The notes under the pieces were generated by a model. The model did not search any database. It worked only from the letters and a program-made list of their open reading frames with translations, and had not been told where the DNA came from. From assembly GCA_000827495.1 (NCBI GenBank), contig KN817566.1:186001-250000 (forward strand): DNA of 64,000 nt, written 5' to 3'. This DNA comes from Hypholoma sublateritium FD-334 SS-4. Lineage: Eukaryota; Basidiomycota; Agaricomycetes; Agaricales; Strophariaceae. The stretch's first letter is position 1; the number at the start of each line of letters is the position of its first letter. Made by a program: the position numbers and the translations under genes. Shown in pieces: positions 11,885-23,378 of the stretch.

Positions 11885-14003
11885 CTAGCTCCATCCCTCA
11901 GTACACTTTTTGTCCGGCCGCCGGCTGTTGCGCCCCTTGCACTCCTGTTTTCCACAGTCCTGGCATGGATTCGTGCAGAATGCGCGCCCACCCTTGCCCT
12001 TGCACTCCTGCGAGCCACACTTGCAGCAGTGCCGCGGGCTGCGCTTCCCGTGCAGGCCTATGCCCGTGACCATCGTCGTCGTCGCTGCACCAATGCTCTC
12101 CACGACGGGCGCCGTGCTCCCGCCAGCGCCTGCCGTACTCGCTGCCGCCGCGGGCGCGCTGCCGGGCAGCTGCGCGAGCGCGGGCATCTGTCCATTCATT
12201 AAGGGCGGCGGATGCATGTAGGTGTATGGCGCGAACGGGTACGCAGTGTACGGGTTGTAGGTGTGCGTCGGCGCTACGATCGGCGGGTGCTGCATCTGCT
12301 GGGGCTGCGGCGGCTGCGGTGGGGACAGCGCGGGCGTCGTGGCCACCTCCTGAGCGGGGGTGTCGGGTGCAGTAGCGGTAGCAGTGGTCGCGGGTGGGCC
12401 GGCCCCTGACGACGGCTTGGGCTGCGCCTCAGTCATCGCCGTATTCTCTTTCCACGCGTCCCCGTACGCGTCTTGGAAGTTCTACAAAAGCCGGGCCAAC
12501 GAATGTGTTAGAGAAAGAAGCTGGAAAAGTAGGACAGCGGTACAGTAGATGACAGCGCCGGACCCTGGCTGGACGCCGCGCCCGCGGGGCTGCTGGCCTC
12601 GGGCTCGGGCGGCCCGTCCCCCTCCTCCCCCTCGACGTCGTCGTCCCCCTCGTCATCTTCGTCCATCTTATCGCCGTTGTCCGTACCGTGTCCCTCGCGT
12701 GGCTCATCCTGTGCCGCGGGTCCGAGTGCGGCGGTGTCGGCGTGCGTGTCGGGTACTTTGTGCTGCACCGCCCAGATTAGGCGCAGGATGACGTCCTTCT
12801 TCAGGCCCGCACGCAGGCCGCCCCCGACGAGGTTCCAGAGGCCCGTACTTACTCCCATCGCCTTCCAGTTCCACACGTGCGCGCCGCAGCCCGCGTCCGC
12901 GTCGCCATGCAGCAGGCGCGCGGGGAACTCGTCTTTGAGCAGCGTCGGCAGCGAGCGCAGGATGCTCGAGTCTGTCGATGCGAACTTGCGGCCCTCGGGC
13001 GACGTCGCGGCCATGCACGGGGGCGAGCGACACACGTACTCGCAGCCCACGATGAAGAACGGCTTCTCGATGTCGTATATCTTGACGGGACCCGACGAGA
13101 TGCGGCCGCGGTTGACGAGTGGCGTGGAGCAGCTCGGGCACGCGATACCGTTGAAGACGAGCGGCTGCGGGTCCCAGTAGAGGAAGCGGTGCTCCGAGGG
13201 CGTGCGTGCGGTTGACGCAGACGCAGTTAGTGAGAAATAAGCGGGGCTTGACGGTAGCCAAAACGTCTTTAGGATAGAGTAGAGCGACGGAATAGGTTGC
13301 ATCTGCGCGGGGTTCGGGGCAAGTGAGACAAGATGGGACTTGAACGCCTCTTCGACGGTGGGCCCTGCGCTAGATACAGGATTAGGCGCTGCGAGTGCGG
13401 TGAGTAGGGCACCGAGGAATGCGTTTGGATTCGTGCATGCGAGCTCTGCCCACTCATTGTCCCCCGCGGCGCCCCTGTCAAGCGAAGGGTCGATCTGGAA
13501 CATGGGGGCCGCCGGCGCCGCCGCCGCGGGGGGTATCGGCGCACTGATCGAGTAGCTAAACGGCATCGGCGGATAGCCCACGCCGCCATAGTGCACCTAG
13601 CGTCGGTCAATGCGTGGTCGCGGCGGGGCAACGCTACACTCACCACCGGATGGGCCGCCTGCGGCGCTGCGGTCCTCTCGCGCTTCACCCTCGAGCCCAC
13701 CGACCCCGCCGGGAATCCGTCCTTGCGCGGTCTGCCCACCGGCCGTTTGACCTTTGGCGGCAATGGCGATCCTGCGAGGAGGTTCTTTTTTGTGCTGCCT
13801 TTTGGCCGGCCTGGACGCCGTTTAACGGGGGTGCCGTCAGGGTTCAAAGCCGGCGCTGCGGTGGACCCGTTGGTCGAGCTGCTTGCCTGCTGCTGCGCGT
13901 CGTCGACGCTCGACATTGGTTGCGACTGTTGCTGGTGCGTTAGCGCCGGATCGAATACATGGTTGAGGTGACCATGGGCCGGCGCCTGCATGGGATTATC
14001 CAT
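11885..14003 (-). CDS. AT-hook / DUF6729 / Cys-rich C-terminal protein
   Basis: Three exons (minus): 14003-13644, 13596-12544, 12481-11885, giving 669 aa. Residues about 60-95 hold two AT-hook-like motifs, KRRPGRPKG and KRPVGRPRK, which bind the minor groove of AT-rich DNA in known proteins. The middle (about 220-400) matches the fungal DUF6729 pattern: FWLPSSPAYFSLTA, then FNGIACPSCSTPLVNRGR, then CEYVCRSPPC, LLHGDADAGCGAHVWNW and a hydrophobic C-terminal helix. An acidic stretch (MDEDDEGDDD) and Pro/Gln-rich linkers follow. The last about 45 residues are Cys-rich: HCCKCGSQECKGKGGRAFC, then CQDCGKQECKGR. They probably bind zinc. A chromatin or DNA-associated role is inferred from the AT-hooks. 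The 47-nt first intron is unusually short but restores the frame. The first ATG after the promoter was taken as the start. Confidence 0.85.
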
Positions 14004-15542
14004 GGAGGAAAAAATAGATTGGAAAAAACTGAAGAAAAAATTCGCCGTTTATGGAGTTGTCGTTGTTGATCTGCAAAATGGCAAAAGAAAAGGATGAGGG
14101 GATATTGATGAGCATCCAAATCAGCGGAGGGGGGCAATAGCTTGGAAAGGGCTGTTCACATTATATTGTAGGTGGTTTGAGCAATGCCGGGGACGAACAA
14201 AAGGGGGCGGTGACGGAGGAGATGAGTGCTGTTGGCACGGAAGCAGGCTGGGATAAGCCCGCGCTAAGTACTCGTGCGAATTATTAGGATAAGCTCCGAT
14301 AAACTCCGCCTTGCATTTCTCCTCCGTGCATCCATGTCACTTCAATGCCTGCAAGCGACAGGTGGGCCAATAAATAGCCCGCTTCTTGGTCTGAGAAGGC
14401 CTAGAAAATACAAGGTCGAAAATCGTCCGGTACTCGTCTTCTTGAGACAAGGATACAACAAATAAAATATTGATAGCTTTCGTTTCCGTGATTCCTTTCT
14501 TTGTATCTAAAATCTTCAATCCCATCAGACACCTCAATATTGATATGAGCGCCTTGTCTTGAGCATGAGCATAATAAAATGACAGTAAATTTTCTTACGG
14601 TATGTATGGCCTGACGGTCCGATATACCTTCTGCCGCAGATACAAGCCGCTCCTCGTGCGAGGGTGTTTGAACTGGATTACCTTTCATTACGCCATAATT
14701 CGGCACGTTGCTGGTATGGAGGCAGATCCTCAGTGCATAAACGTGTTACAAGGTCGGTCGAACAGCTTGGATCCTCACGGAAATAAATTGGATCACCAGG
14801 AGTCTGGAACTACTTGGGCCTCTTTGAATTCAACGGCCATATAAGAAAACTCCTCCAATGGCGGCTCTGCATGTAAGCAAGTCGAAGTGTGGAACAAAAC
14901 GAATTACTCACGTATCTGTGACAGAAACGACTGTGCAGTTGCTTTTCTACGTGGTCAGAATATATCCGAAATGGCACTCCGAGGAAATCAAAAGACCAAA
15001 GGCGGCGGCTGCAAATGATCAGCGCTTCAGCATCCACTTTCAATCCTATCGTCGGTCTGACTGGGTTTCCTGAGGATCTAAATTTGCTAAATATAACATC
15101 CCGCCATTTTTCTAGCACTTGTGCACATTTTCCCAGTCATTTTTACTGTGAATCAGATATCCTTTTCCGACGTCTTTGCAAACGCAGGGACTGTTTTTTG
15201 GGCGGCTAAAAGCTGTCTATTTTTAGGTCTACTGATTTTCAAGCGGATGTGATTAAAAAAGCGCCCTCCTAGATATAAGAAAACATACCTTCATTTTCTC
15301 TCATATGATAGCTTATGGAATTGGTGGGCTTTGGGTGGGCGTAGCGCTGGAAGCCGTGGCCCGGGTGGGTGAAGCACCTTGTGGCACGAATTCCGGTTAA
15401 CGGCGGTTGACGGTCCCGCATGAGATAGCCGGTGCAGATTTTAATCTCCGACCGCCGTCGACGCAACTTCCTTGGTCGAACTCGTCCAACTCCCTCCAAA
15501 GACCTGGCTCTTCGACGCATACAATCTTCAGCAACAACCAAT
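14004..15542. other. intergenic, divergent promoter region, nothing recognised
   Basis: This 1.5 kb lies between divergently transcribed genes (DUF6729 on minus, SDHAF3 on plus). Only short frames are found. A 115-codon minus-strand frame at 15269-15616 overlaps the SDHAF3 first exon and is taken as a shadow. Confidence 0.4.
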
Positions 15543-16083
15543 ATGCGCTCGTCTATAATCAGAATGGCACAGTCTATTTCAAAGTCGCCGCTTAAGCTCA
15601 CGGAAGCCAGCGCCATGCTGTACCCACCTCTCCCGTATGTGCACGATGATACCTCTCCCGGCGGGCGCCTGACCGGGATCCCACACAGATTGTATCGGAG
15701 GCTGCTGCGCGCTCACCGTGTCCTGCCTCGGGATATGCGGTCGCTGGGGGATAACTATCTGAAAGCAGGTGCGCACGCCCCATTTCCTGCCATTGAGTTG
15801 TTCCGACACGCCGAATGCAGAGTTCCGCCGGCATAGGGAGGTCACGAATCCGGTGTACATCATGGGGTTCCTATCGCAGTGGAAGACGTATCTGGACCAG
15901 CTGCCTTTAGACCCCAATTCCAAGTTTGTGGGCAAGAAACTGGACTCCACCGCATTCGAAAAGGTGTGCTCTGCTCTTACGTTTTGTATCACCCTGCTCA
16001 CTGAAAGCCAGATGTCCGCTGAGCAACTCGGCCAGCTGTATGAACTCATGCACGCCGCAAAAGATGTGTGGAAGCCTGTGTAG
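15543..16083 (+). CDS. SDHAF3: succinate dehydrogenase assembly factor 3 (LYR protein, Sdh6/Acn9)
   Basis: Four exons: 15543-15634, 15689-15768, 15821-15963, 16012-16083, giving 128 aa, the usual size for this family. The LYR tripeptide at residues 32-34 ([13 protein letters not shown]) is formed across the first splice junction. It is followed by the conserved [20 protein letters not shown] block and [12 protein letters not shown]. In characterised fungi and animals this mitochondrial matrix protein helps mature the Fe-S subunit of succinate dehydrogenase. The basic, Ser-rich start ([14 protein letters not shown]) suits a mitochondrial presequence. An unspliced read-through of intron 1 would insert about 18 residues into the LYR region, so splicing there is required. 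Confidence 0.93.
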
Positions 16084-16608
16084 ACGGAGGAAGAGCAAGC
16101 CTGACGCGTCTTTGGGGCTGAATTCTGCTGATAATACTATACCCTGGCCAGCCTAGTGCGCGTGTGGAGCCGGAACGACCAACGTTAGTCTCCTCATCCC
16201 GCCGTCTATCTCGCTGGGTGCTTTCTCATGCTCAACCTATCTCTCTATGAATATTAAATGAATAGACCAGAGTTTACATAAGCTAATGCTGTGGCGCGTT
16301 CTCCCCATCATCCCCGTATCGTGTCCTAAACCTGGCCGGGCCCTCTCAGGCCCTCTCACACATTTCCTAGATCTTCCCTGCTCCCCTATTCACGTGTTGC
16401 ACACAACCTCATCCCAGGCGGGCATTGGCGGCCTTTCTGGCGTCATCTCATCCGGTCACAAGTATGAACACCCGTGTGGTTCCATTGAGCCTGTGTGGAA
16501 TCACGATACAGCTCTTGAGTAAATGGTTTATAATGCAAAGCACGCGAGGGGCGCTACATTCTCATTCTCAAGCACCCACCCGATAGCAACTTGACTCCAC
16601 CAGCAACC
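16084..16608. other. intergenic, nothing recognised
   Basis: Spacer between the SDHAF3 stop and the cyanase start on the same strand. Its short frames have no family features. Confidence 0.4.
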
Positions 16609-17396
16609 ATGTCCCAGATAACAGCTGTAAGAAATCCCACCTTGCCTGCTGCACCTCCATGAATTTATGTACCCCGCAGGCCCTCCCGCTCGCGACCCAG
16701 CCATACAGTGACCTTCCGCCGATCATCGGCCAGCTGCTCGAGGCGAAGGCTCGTAAGGGCCTCACGTTCGACCAGATCGCGAAAGAGATCGGCAAGGACG
16801 AGGTCTGGCTTGCGGCCGCCTTCTACGGCCAGGTGCGCCGTCCCTGACGCGCATATATGCGCACTTACTGACGCCGGCGCTGTGTCGCAGGCCAAGTTCA
16901 CCGAGGATGAGCTGCGCAAGGTCGCTGCGATCGTGGGTGTGCCCGTCGAGGCTGCACTTGGCGCGCTGGGTGACCATTGGTACCCGTACCGAGGCATCGG
17001 CCCCATTCCGCCCAAGGACCCAGTCCTCTACAGGCTGTTCGAGGTTCGTCGCAGCGCATATATGCACCTTTATAACCGAATTCAATGCGTATTGTGTCCA
17101 TAACAGGGCTTCCTCGTATACGGCCATGCGATCAAGGCGATCATCCACGAGAAGGTGTGTTCTCCTTTGAAATCCTATATCGACCCACTCTAGATGCATA
17201 TATCCATTATTTCAGTTCGGCGACGGCATCATGTCAATGATTGACTGCAAAGTCCATGTCGAGAGGAAGCCCGATCCCAAGGGAGACCGGGTTGTTCTGA
17301 CCTTCGAGTGAGTGCTACGCATCAACCACTTTAATGAAGGGATTGCTAATGCACTGCCGACGTAGTGGCAAGTTCTTGCACTACGCCGTATGGTAA
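16609..17396 (+). CDS. cynS: cyanate hydratase (cyanase)
   Basis: Six exons: 16609-16626, 16680-16832, 16891-17043, 17107-17154, 17216-17307, 17366-17396, giving 164 aa, normal for the family. The N-terminal helical domain (LTFDQIAKEIGKDEVWLAAA) is followed by the conserved core GIGPIPPKDPVLYRLFE and the C-terminal dimer domain. Catalytic residues line up by spacing with bacterial cyanase: Arg105, Glu108 and Ser131 (Arg96/Glu99/Ser122 in E. coli). The enzyme decomposes cyanate with bicarbonate to CO2 and carbamate, which yields ammonia. The first coding exon is only 18 nt (MSQITA). The introns share a GCATATAT core motif, listed separately. Confidence 0.95.
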
Positions 17397-17430
17397 AATA
17401 TATAGAAAGAAAGCAGGATGCATATAGCCC
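16848..17430 (+). repeat. GCATATATGC-type motif recurring in cyanase introns and 3' flank
   Basis: The sequence gcgcatatatgcgcac lies in intron 2 (about 16848-16863), gcgcatatatgcacc in intron 3 (about 17054-17068), gatgcatatatcc in intron 4 (about 17193) and gatgcatatagcc after the stop (about 17418). The first two contain a perfect GCATATATGC palindrome. The motif is absent from the exons. Confidence 0.6.
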
Positions 17431-18129
17431 AATGAAATAGTGTTTAGCGGAGGTGGCTAGATGGTACCCGAAGGATCGATAACCAAGGCGCAAAGTTGAA
17501 CTTTGTTGAACAATGACATGAAGCTCGAAACATGTGGATTCTACAATACCCGTCGCCACCACCAACCCGCAAGTAGTTGAACGCCAAAACTTGCACCAGA
17601 TAAGCAGATCCGCGAAACTTCTCCCTGAGCGCTTCCTGAAGCGCAGAGATTTTGTCTCGCCTACAAGTCGACGTTTAGCACACCTTCCTAGAGTTTACAC
17701 AAGTGGCCAGTGCACATGAAGTGGAACACTGCTAAACAGCTGTAATGGATTTTCACAACACTCGCCGCTGCCAATCAAGCTCTCTCGCTCTTCAAACCCG
17801 GAAGTGGCAATTGCGTTTGTTCTCGATACTGCCCTCGTCTGGAGAATATCTTGACGCGAAGGCTTTCTGGAAATGTACCGTACCCCGGGCCCGCAAGTTG
17901 GCCCTGAGCTCTTCAACTCCCTCGATGCCGCATAAGCAGCCAATGGTCCAAAATTACTCCACATATTTTCCAGCCTTCACAATTTTTGAGGCGAAGTTCA
18001 CACTCGTCATCACACTTGCGTGAAAGTCAATTGTCTGTTCATTGCACGAACGTATGAAATACATCATAGGTTTTGGGATGACACACGATCTAATTCAACG
18101 CTACACTTCGAGGTCGCCATGCGCGAACT
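17397..18129. other. intergenic between convergent genes, nothing recognised
   Basis: Spacer between the ends of the cyanase (+) and DUF1479 (-) genes. It holds their 3' flanks and short frames only. Confidence 0.4.
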
Positions 18130-19828
18130 TCACGCGACGCTGTCGACCATCAGGCCCATGGCGCGCCTCCCCTCTTTGCTGATTACGTCGTCAACGCCCG
18201 CAACACCAACATACCCCACCTCCGCCTCGCCCCTCGGGAAATCCGGCGGACGCTGCCCGCTCAAAAACGACGCTTTCTGGCGCTCGATGTACGCCTGGTT
18301 CTGCGGTGTCATCGGGACCGCGGGGATGTACATGACTACGATTTTCCAGCGATTAGCTGAGCTACACATCAAAACGGGGGGGAGGAGCAATTACCTGCAG
18401 AGTCGCCCGTGCCGACGTGGTCCGTCTCGACAGCGTGGACAACGTCGCAGTGCCAGAACACCGCGTCGCCTGGGTTGACCTTGGGCACCGAGGTCATAGA
18501 GTCGCCTAGGCGCATGTTCGGGTGCAGCGCGGGCGTCGGTCGGGGGCCTGCGTACCCGCCGTCGCGGGGGTAGATTCCTGGGAAGTCGGGCGCGGAGATG
18601 TCTAGTTTCATGGGCGTCAGCGGGCGTGAGAACACAGTCATCTGGGTAGGGGCACGCACCGAACTTCCAGCTCGCAGGGTTATAAATTTCTTCGGAGTCA
18701 GCTGGCGCGGTCGGGGTGAAGAATGGCCGGAGAATAAGGTATGCGTTGGAAAGGAGGACATCGGGGAAGACGCGCAGAGTGCCCTGGGTCGGCGCTGTCT
18801 CGCTGAAGTGAAAATGCATAAGTTGAATCCTGGAAATGTGGGGTGATGGTGCACCTCATGGCCAACCAGCCTTGAAAGGATCGAAAGATACTCGACTGGT
18901 TTGGGCGCCCGTACAGAGAACTCCTCGCGTCCAATCGCCCTTCGAGGTGGAAAGGATCATGCCTCCGCCAATTTCCTGTGAGGATATCCTCGAAGCAACG
19001 TCTGAAGGTGGGGTCCTCCCAACGTTCGATCGTCCCACCTGAGTAATAATCAATGAGGGTCATTGCGCGCGCGCCATCACCTACCATCGATGTGTGGCGG
19101 GTGGAAATTCCACCCCACACCGGGCTTCCTGATTCTGAACCTATCGGCGTAGGTAAGTGGGACATCGAGGTCGACGCCGTCGAATTTCGATATGGCCGCG
19201 CCAGGTTTCGCGGTGTATAGCTTGTTCAACCACACCGTCGCAGCCAGCACATTCGGGTGCGAGCGCGCCTGGACCTGCGGTTTCGTCCAGCTACAATGAT
19301 TCAGGTTTAAACGCATGCCATACAACAATTTAGGAAGGAAATTCACTAGAGGTGGAAGAATTGCTTGTCGTCCGCGGGCTCGCCTATAAATATCACGATA
19401 CCATGATCTTGATCAACATTTCATTCACCAAAGAATATTAAGATTACCTTGGACGGTCGGATTGGCTGCAACGAACTCCTTCAGCTCTTCCTTCCACTTA
19501 ACAGCCTGCTCGTCGGGCACAATGTCCTTTATAATCACGCTTCCCCGCCGCTTGATGCGCAGTAGCTCCTCTTCGTTGAGATTCTGCAGGTCCGCGAAGT
19601 TCACCTGCGGGATGTACTGCAAACCGCCGGCGGTAAGCTCCCTTGGAGGTCCACTGCAATAACGCGCAAACGCAAACGCACATCCGCGCCCTCTTCCTTG
19701 ATCTGCTTGGTCACCTCATCGAGCTCCCGCAGGACCTCGGCCCACGAGCGCGTCGCGTTTTGCTCGAAGTCGGGGTACGACGCGGCGATGCTGGCCTTCA
19801 GATCCGCAAAGCGTGGTGGGAGTGACAT
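18130..19828 (-). CDS. DUF1479 family protein, putative Fe(II)/2-oxoglutarate-type oxygenase
   Basis: Eight exons (minus): 19828-19682, 19616-19448, 19383-19347, 19290-19085, 19038-18855, 18802-18660, 18601-18395, 18335-18130, giving 432 aa. The start MSLPPRFADLKASI and the block YIPQVNFADLQNLNEEEL match fungal and bacterial DUF1479 proteins (YbiU-like). A probable metal site is His184-x-Asp186 (HPPHIDG) with distal His351 (CDVVHAVE), the arrangement of the cupin-fold iron oxygenases. FQGWLAMSETAPTQGTL and SNAYLILRPFF are also conserved. The substrate is unknown. In exon 5/6 the longer intron (18803-18854) must be used. A nearer CAG would give a 25-nt intron and a less family-like junction. 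Confidence 0.88.
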
Positions 19829-20702
19829 TTCTTCAGTGCGGGTGTAAACCTTTAGGGAACGATGATAAACACACTCGCCACTGACCTCGTTATAAAAGGA
19901 GAGCAGGCGAGGCGTTATCTAAGCGGAACGGTCAGCCGATGGCCTCACGTTCAGCCTCATTGGTTGTCGCAGTTAAAGATGTGAAGTTAGTGCCGCCCGA
20001 TGCTAATCATGTCCGTACTTTCTTTGGTTGCTGTTTTCGATTCGCGAAAGCCACCTTGCTTACAATCAGCCCACAGGAATTTATTGACATGGAAAGTGAG
20101 TACCTTAAAAGGCGCAAGTTTGCAATCTTCGAGTGGATTGTACTAGAAGCACTGTGAGGGGTATCATTTCTGAGAAGGATGGATGCCGCTGCGCTACAGT
20201 TCCATTTTTACTTAGCCAGAATAAGCCTCGTTTTGACGGGAGAGGGACTGCCGGGTTTGAAATATGGGCACATGCCCCCCTATCGCGGAATATAGTCGGG
20301 GAAAAGGTTGAAGTGTTCTAACCAGTTCTCACATCTGTGCGAATCAGATGGTCAGCCACAGTTTTGCAAAGAGGAAAAGATACGTACATGAGTCGGATAA
20401 TGGAAGGTTGAGGGAGGGAGCGTACCCAGGCTCAGATGAGGTCGTCGAAGATGATAGACAGTGGCTCAGCACCCGCAGGAAAAGACAAAGCACGAGATTT
20501 ATCTATTACAAAATACGGAGAATATACAGGTTGAGGTAAGGCTAACTCAAAAGTCCCTCAAATCAGCCCAACAACAACAACAAAAGAGTAGATTACGAAA
20601 GCTGAGGATTAGGATAAGACGCACGTAAACCAAACACAAAGTGAGGCGCAGATAATATTTGTGAGTAGAGATCTGTTGTGGGCGCATAGAACGATTGCTT
20701 CG
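19829..20702. other. intergenic, nothing recognised
   Basis: Promoter of the DUF1479 gene and 3' flank of beta-tubulin. A short (CAA)n run lies near 20566-20583. No gene is seen. Confidence 0.4.
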
Positions 20703-23378
20703 TTATTCTTCGGCGGGCTCTTCCTCGGCCTCTTCTTGTTCATACTCGGCTTCTTCGTCGACTGTGGCTTCTTGATACTGCAAGGGAAATGTTAGCAATA
20801 ATTTGGAAAAAATATCGACCGTCAGTACTGACTTGTTGGTACTCAGCACTGCGTTGTTCCAAGTAAATCCGTTAGAGAAACACCTCCAGTAGAGAAGAGG
20901 ATAGCTTACATTAGATCGCGAGTATTATTCTCGGCTTCAGAGAATTCCATTATATCCATGCCTTCGCCAGTGTACCAATGCAAGAACGCCTTGCGTTTAA
21001 ACATGACAGAAAACTACGTACCCCATTGAGCCACCAAGTACAACAGGCTGAAAACTAAAGAAATTGCTTACGCTTTCCATAGTCCTTGTGAATAGCTCCT
21101 GGATGGCGGTAGAATTGGAGAGTGCAGTAGCCGACTATAACAAAGGTGAGAAAAACGGCCCGCCTTTGGAGCGAAGAGCGCAAGGGCGGCTACATACCTG
21201 AGTCTGACCGACTGGAGGCACACGGACAAGTGAAACAGACACATTGTCAGGAATCCACCTAGAAGAAAGAAAAACGTGAGATTCGGTGAGGGCAGCGTAA
21301 ATAGAGTCATTACTCTACGAAATGCGCCGAGTTCTTCGCCTGTAGGTCATGGACCGCAACCTATTCGCCGAAAAAAGAAAGGCAGGCGCAAATACGGCGA
21401 TTGCGATAAAAGGGTGGCACGAAATAAATTCAATGTTGAGCGTCCTTTTCGAAAGTACGACCCGTGAGGAACAGGGCACATACTTCAGCCTGCGAAGACA
21501 AAAAAGAATGTCATCACGTCCTTCGAAACTAGGTCAAGGCACTTACTTCTCTGGAAGAGATATTTCCGCGGAAAATCGTCGCCGCTGTCAGATAGCGACT
21601 ATGTTTTCATAAAAATAAGGTTAGACTGGTATGTGAAACGGAGGGGAGACTGAAGAATACAAACCCAAATCGAGGATCGCACGCGACCAAAAGATTCTTG
21701 CGGTCGAACAGACTGATGGTGGAATGGATTAGCCGACTTTTGGAAAAGGTAAATTGGCATACGCTTTTGTCAATTCGGCAATAGATGTGCGTTCGAATTG
21801 TTTTGCTTTGGGGTCGAAAAATGGTGCATAGCTGGGCATCAAGAAATGCAGCTGTACGTTCAACGTTTAGTTATACATAAGACCAAAGTCATAGTTGATA
21901 TCTCGACTTACACGGGGGAAAGGAACCAGATTCATTCCAAGCTTTCGAAGGTCACTATAAGAGAATATTCTCGTCGTATGTTCGTATTAGATAAGACAAT
22001 GGCCCACGAACCCATTGAGCTGTCCGGGGAACCGAAGACTGGTACTGACACCGCACAAGACCTGTGCAACTAACTGTCGGTGGGAATAATTTAGCACGCG
22101 GGTAAGTATTGACAGACGATTTACATACGCTGTTTAAGTTGTCAAAGTTTGGAGTTTGAATCTTCAGGTTCTTGACGCATATATCATATCTGCCCGAAAT
22201 ATCATTGAATAAGCCTGACACAAGGTATGTAGCACTAACAAAGCCTCGTTATCAATGCAAATCGTCAGGTCGCTGTTGTCGACAAGCTGATGCATCGAGA
22301 GCATTGCGTTATACGGCTACGTGGGCTGTTTAGCTGCCAATCGTACAAGAGAACCCTAAAGAACACACCTCGACAATAGTTTCTGATACTTTAGGAGACG
22401 GCAAGATCGAGAAAGTTGCCATCATCCTATCAGGAAATTCCTCGCGCAACTTGCTCAACATCAAGGTACCCAGCCCCGCGCCCGTGCCACCTCCAAGAGA
22501 GTGGAGGATCTGAAAGCCTTGTAAAGCATCGCAACTTTCGGACTGCCTGCGTATAATGTCCTAAAATCAGGTTACGTTAGGTGATGACGTAGCGCAAGTG
22601 GGGAACCGAGGAACTGACAAGGATAGATTCTACGAGCTCGGCACCTAATGACGGTAATCAGAGACGAAATCACAATCATGATACCAAGAGCAATACCCTC
22701 CGTGTAGTCTGTTCACGTCGATTAAATCATGATCACACCAAATAATGGCTCGACTCACATCCTTTAGCCCAATTGTTTCCTGCTCCCGAATTCGAGTGAA
22801 GGTATGTATCTGGACGAAATAAGTCGCCAAGCACGCCATTCCGCAACTGAAATATAGCATGAGAATCATAAGCCAAAACCAAAGGTTGAACAGTACCCTA
22901 TTGCACACTCCTGGTTCCAAATCGACTTGAACACTTCTTGGAACGAAACGCGTCGTGCTTCCGGAGACAACTTCGTCGAAGTAAACCCCAGCCTGGATTG
23001 GTGGGCGTCGATGAGAGGTTTATTCTTTGATAATCAGCACTGGCATTCACCCTTTGCAGCTGTAGGGGATCTGTTCCGCGATATGTCTAAGTGAGACACT
23101 ACGTTAGCCAGCAGAAAATGAAATGACGCGTAAAAGATGGACACACTCCAGAATTATCAATACCGTGCTCTGCTAGGAGCATCTGCCAGAAGGTCTCGCC
23201 AACCTGTGTCAATCATCACACGGATTTGGTCAGGAAAATGCAAATCCAATATGAATGCTTTCTGACCTGGTTACCGGCTTGACCGACCTATTATTGCAAC
23301 TGGTTATCCAGAATCGCAACGACGACGAAGATATGACGGACGTACCTGGACATTGAGAATCTCGCGGGAAGAAGGCAT
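20703..23378 (-). CDS. TUB2: beta-tubulin (divergent paralogue), 23 exons
   Basis: Exons (minus, end-start): 23378-23346, 23287-23267, 23203-23147, 23086-23051, 22992-22897, 22846-22759, 22708-22697, 22644-22619, 22560-22369, 22316-22240, 22189-22129, 22073-22012, 21954-21912, 21851-21763, 21712-21665, 21598-21547, 21489-21484, 21360-21314, 21258-21198, 21134-21072, 21013-20910, 20848-20833, 20777-20703. The sum is 1365 nt, or 454 aa against the usual 445-450. The tubulin GTP signature GGGTGAG lies at residues 146-152. [43 protein letters not shown] and a Glu-rich tail mark the beta class. The N-terminus is MPSSREIL instead of MREI. Exons 7 (12 nt), 17 (6 nt) and 22 (16 nt) are needed to rebuild conserved positions. 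Many positions differ from canonical beta-tubulin, so it may be the second, divergent basidiomycete isotype. Confidence 0.93.

Noticed and set aside
12704..13261. 185-codon minus frame inside the DUF6729 gene
   Set aside because: Frame-shifted read of exon 2; the DUF6729 motifs lie in the other frame.
18841..18865. 25-nt intron in the DUF1479 gene
   Set aside because: A 52-nt intron with the next CAG gives the expected LAMSETAPTQG junction, so the ultra-short intron is unnecessary.
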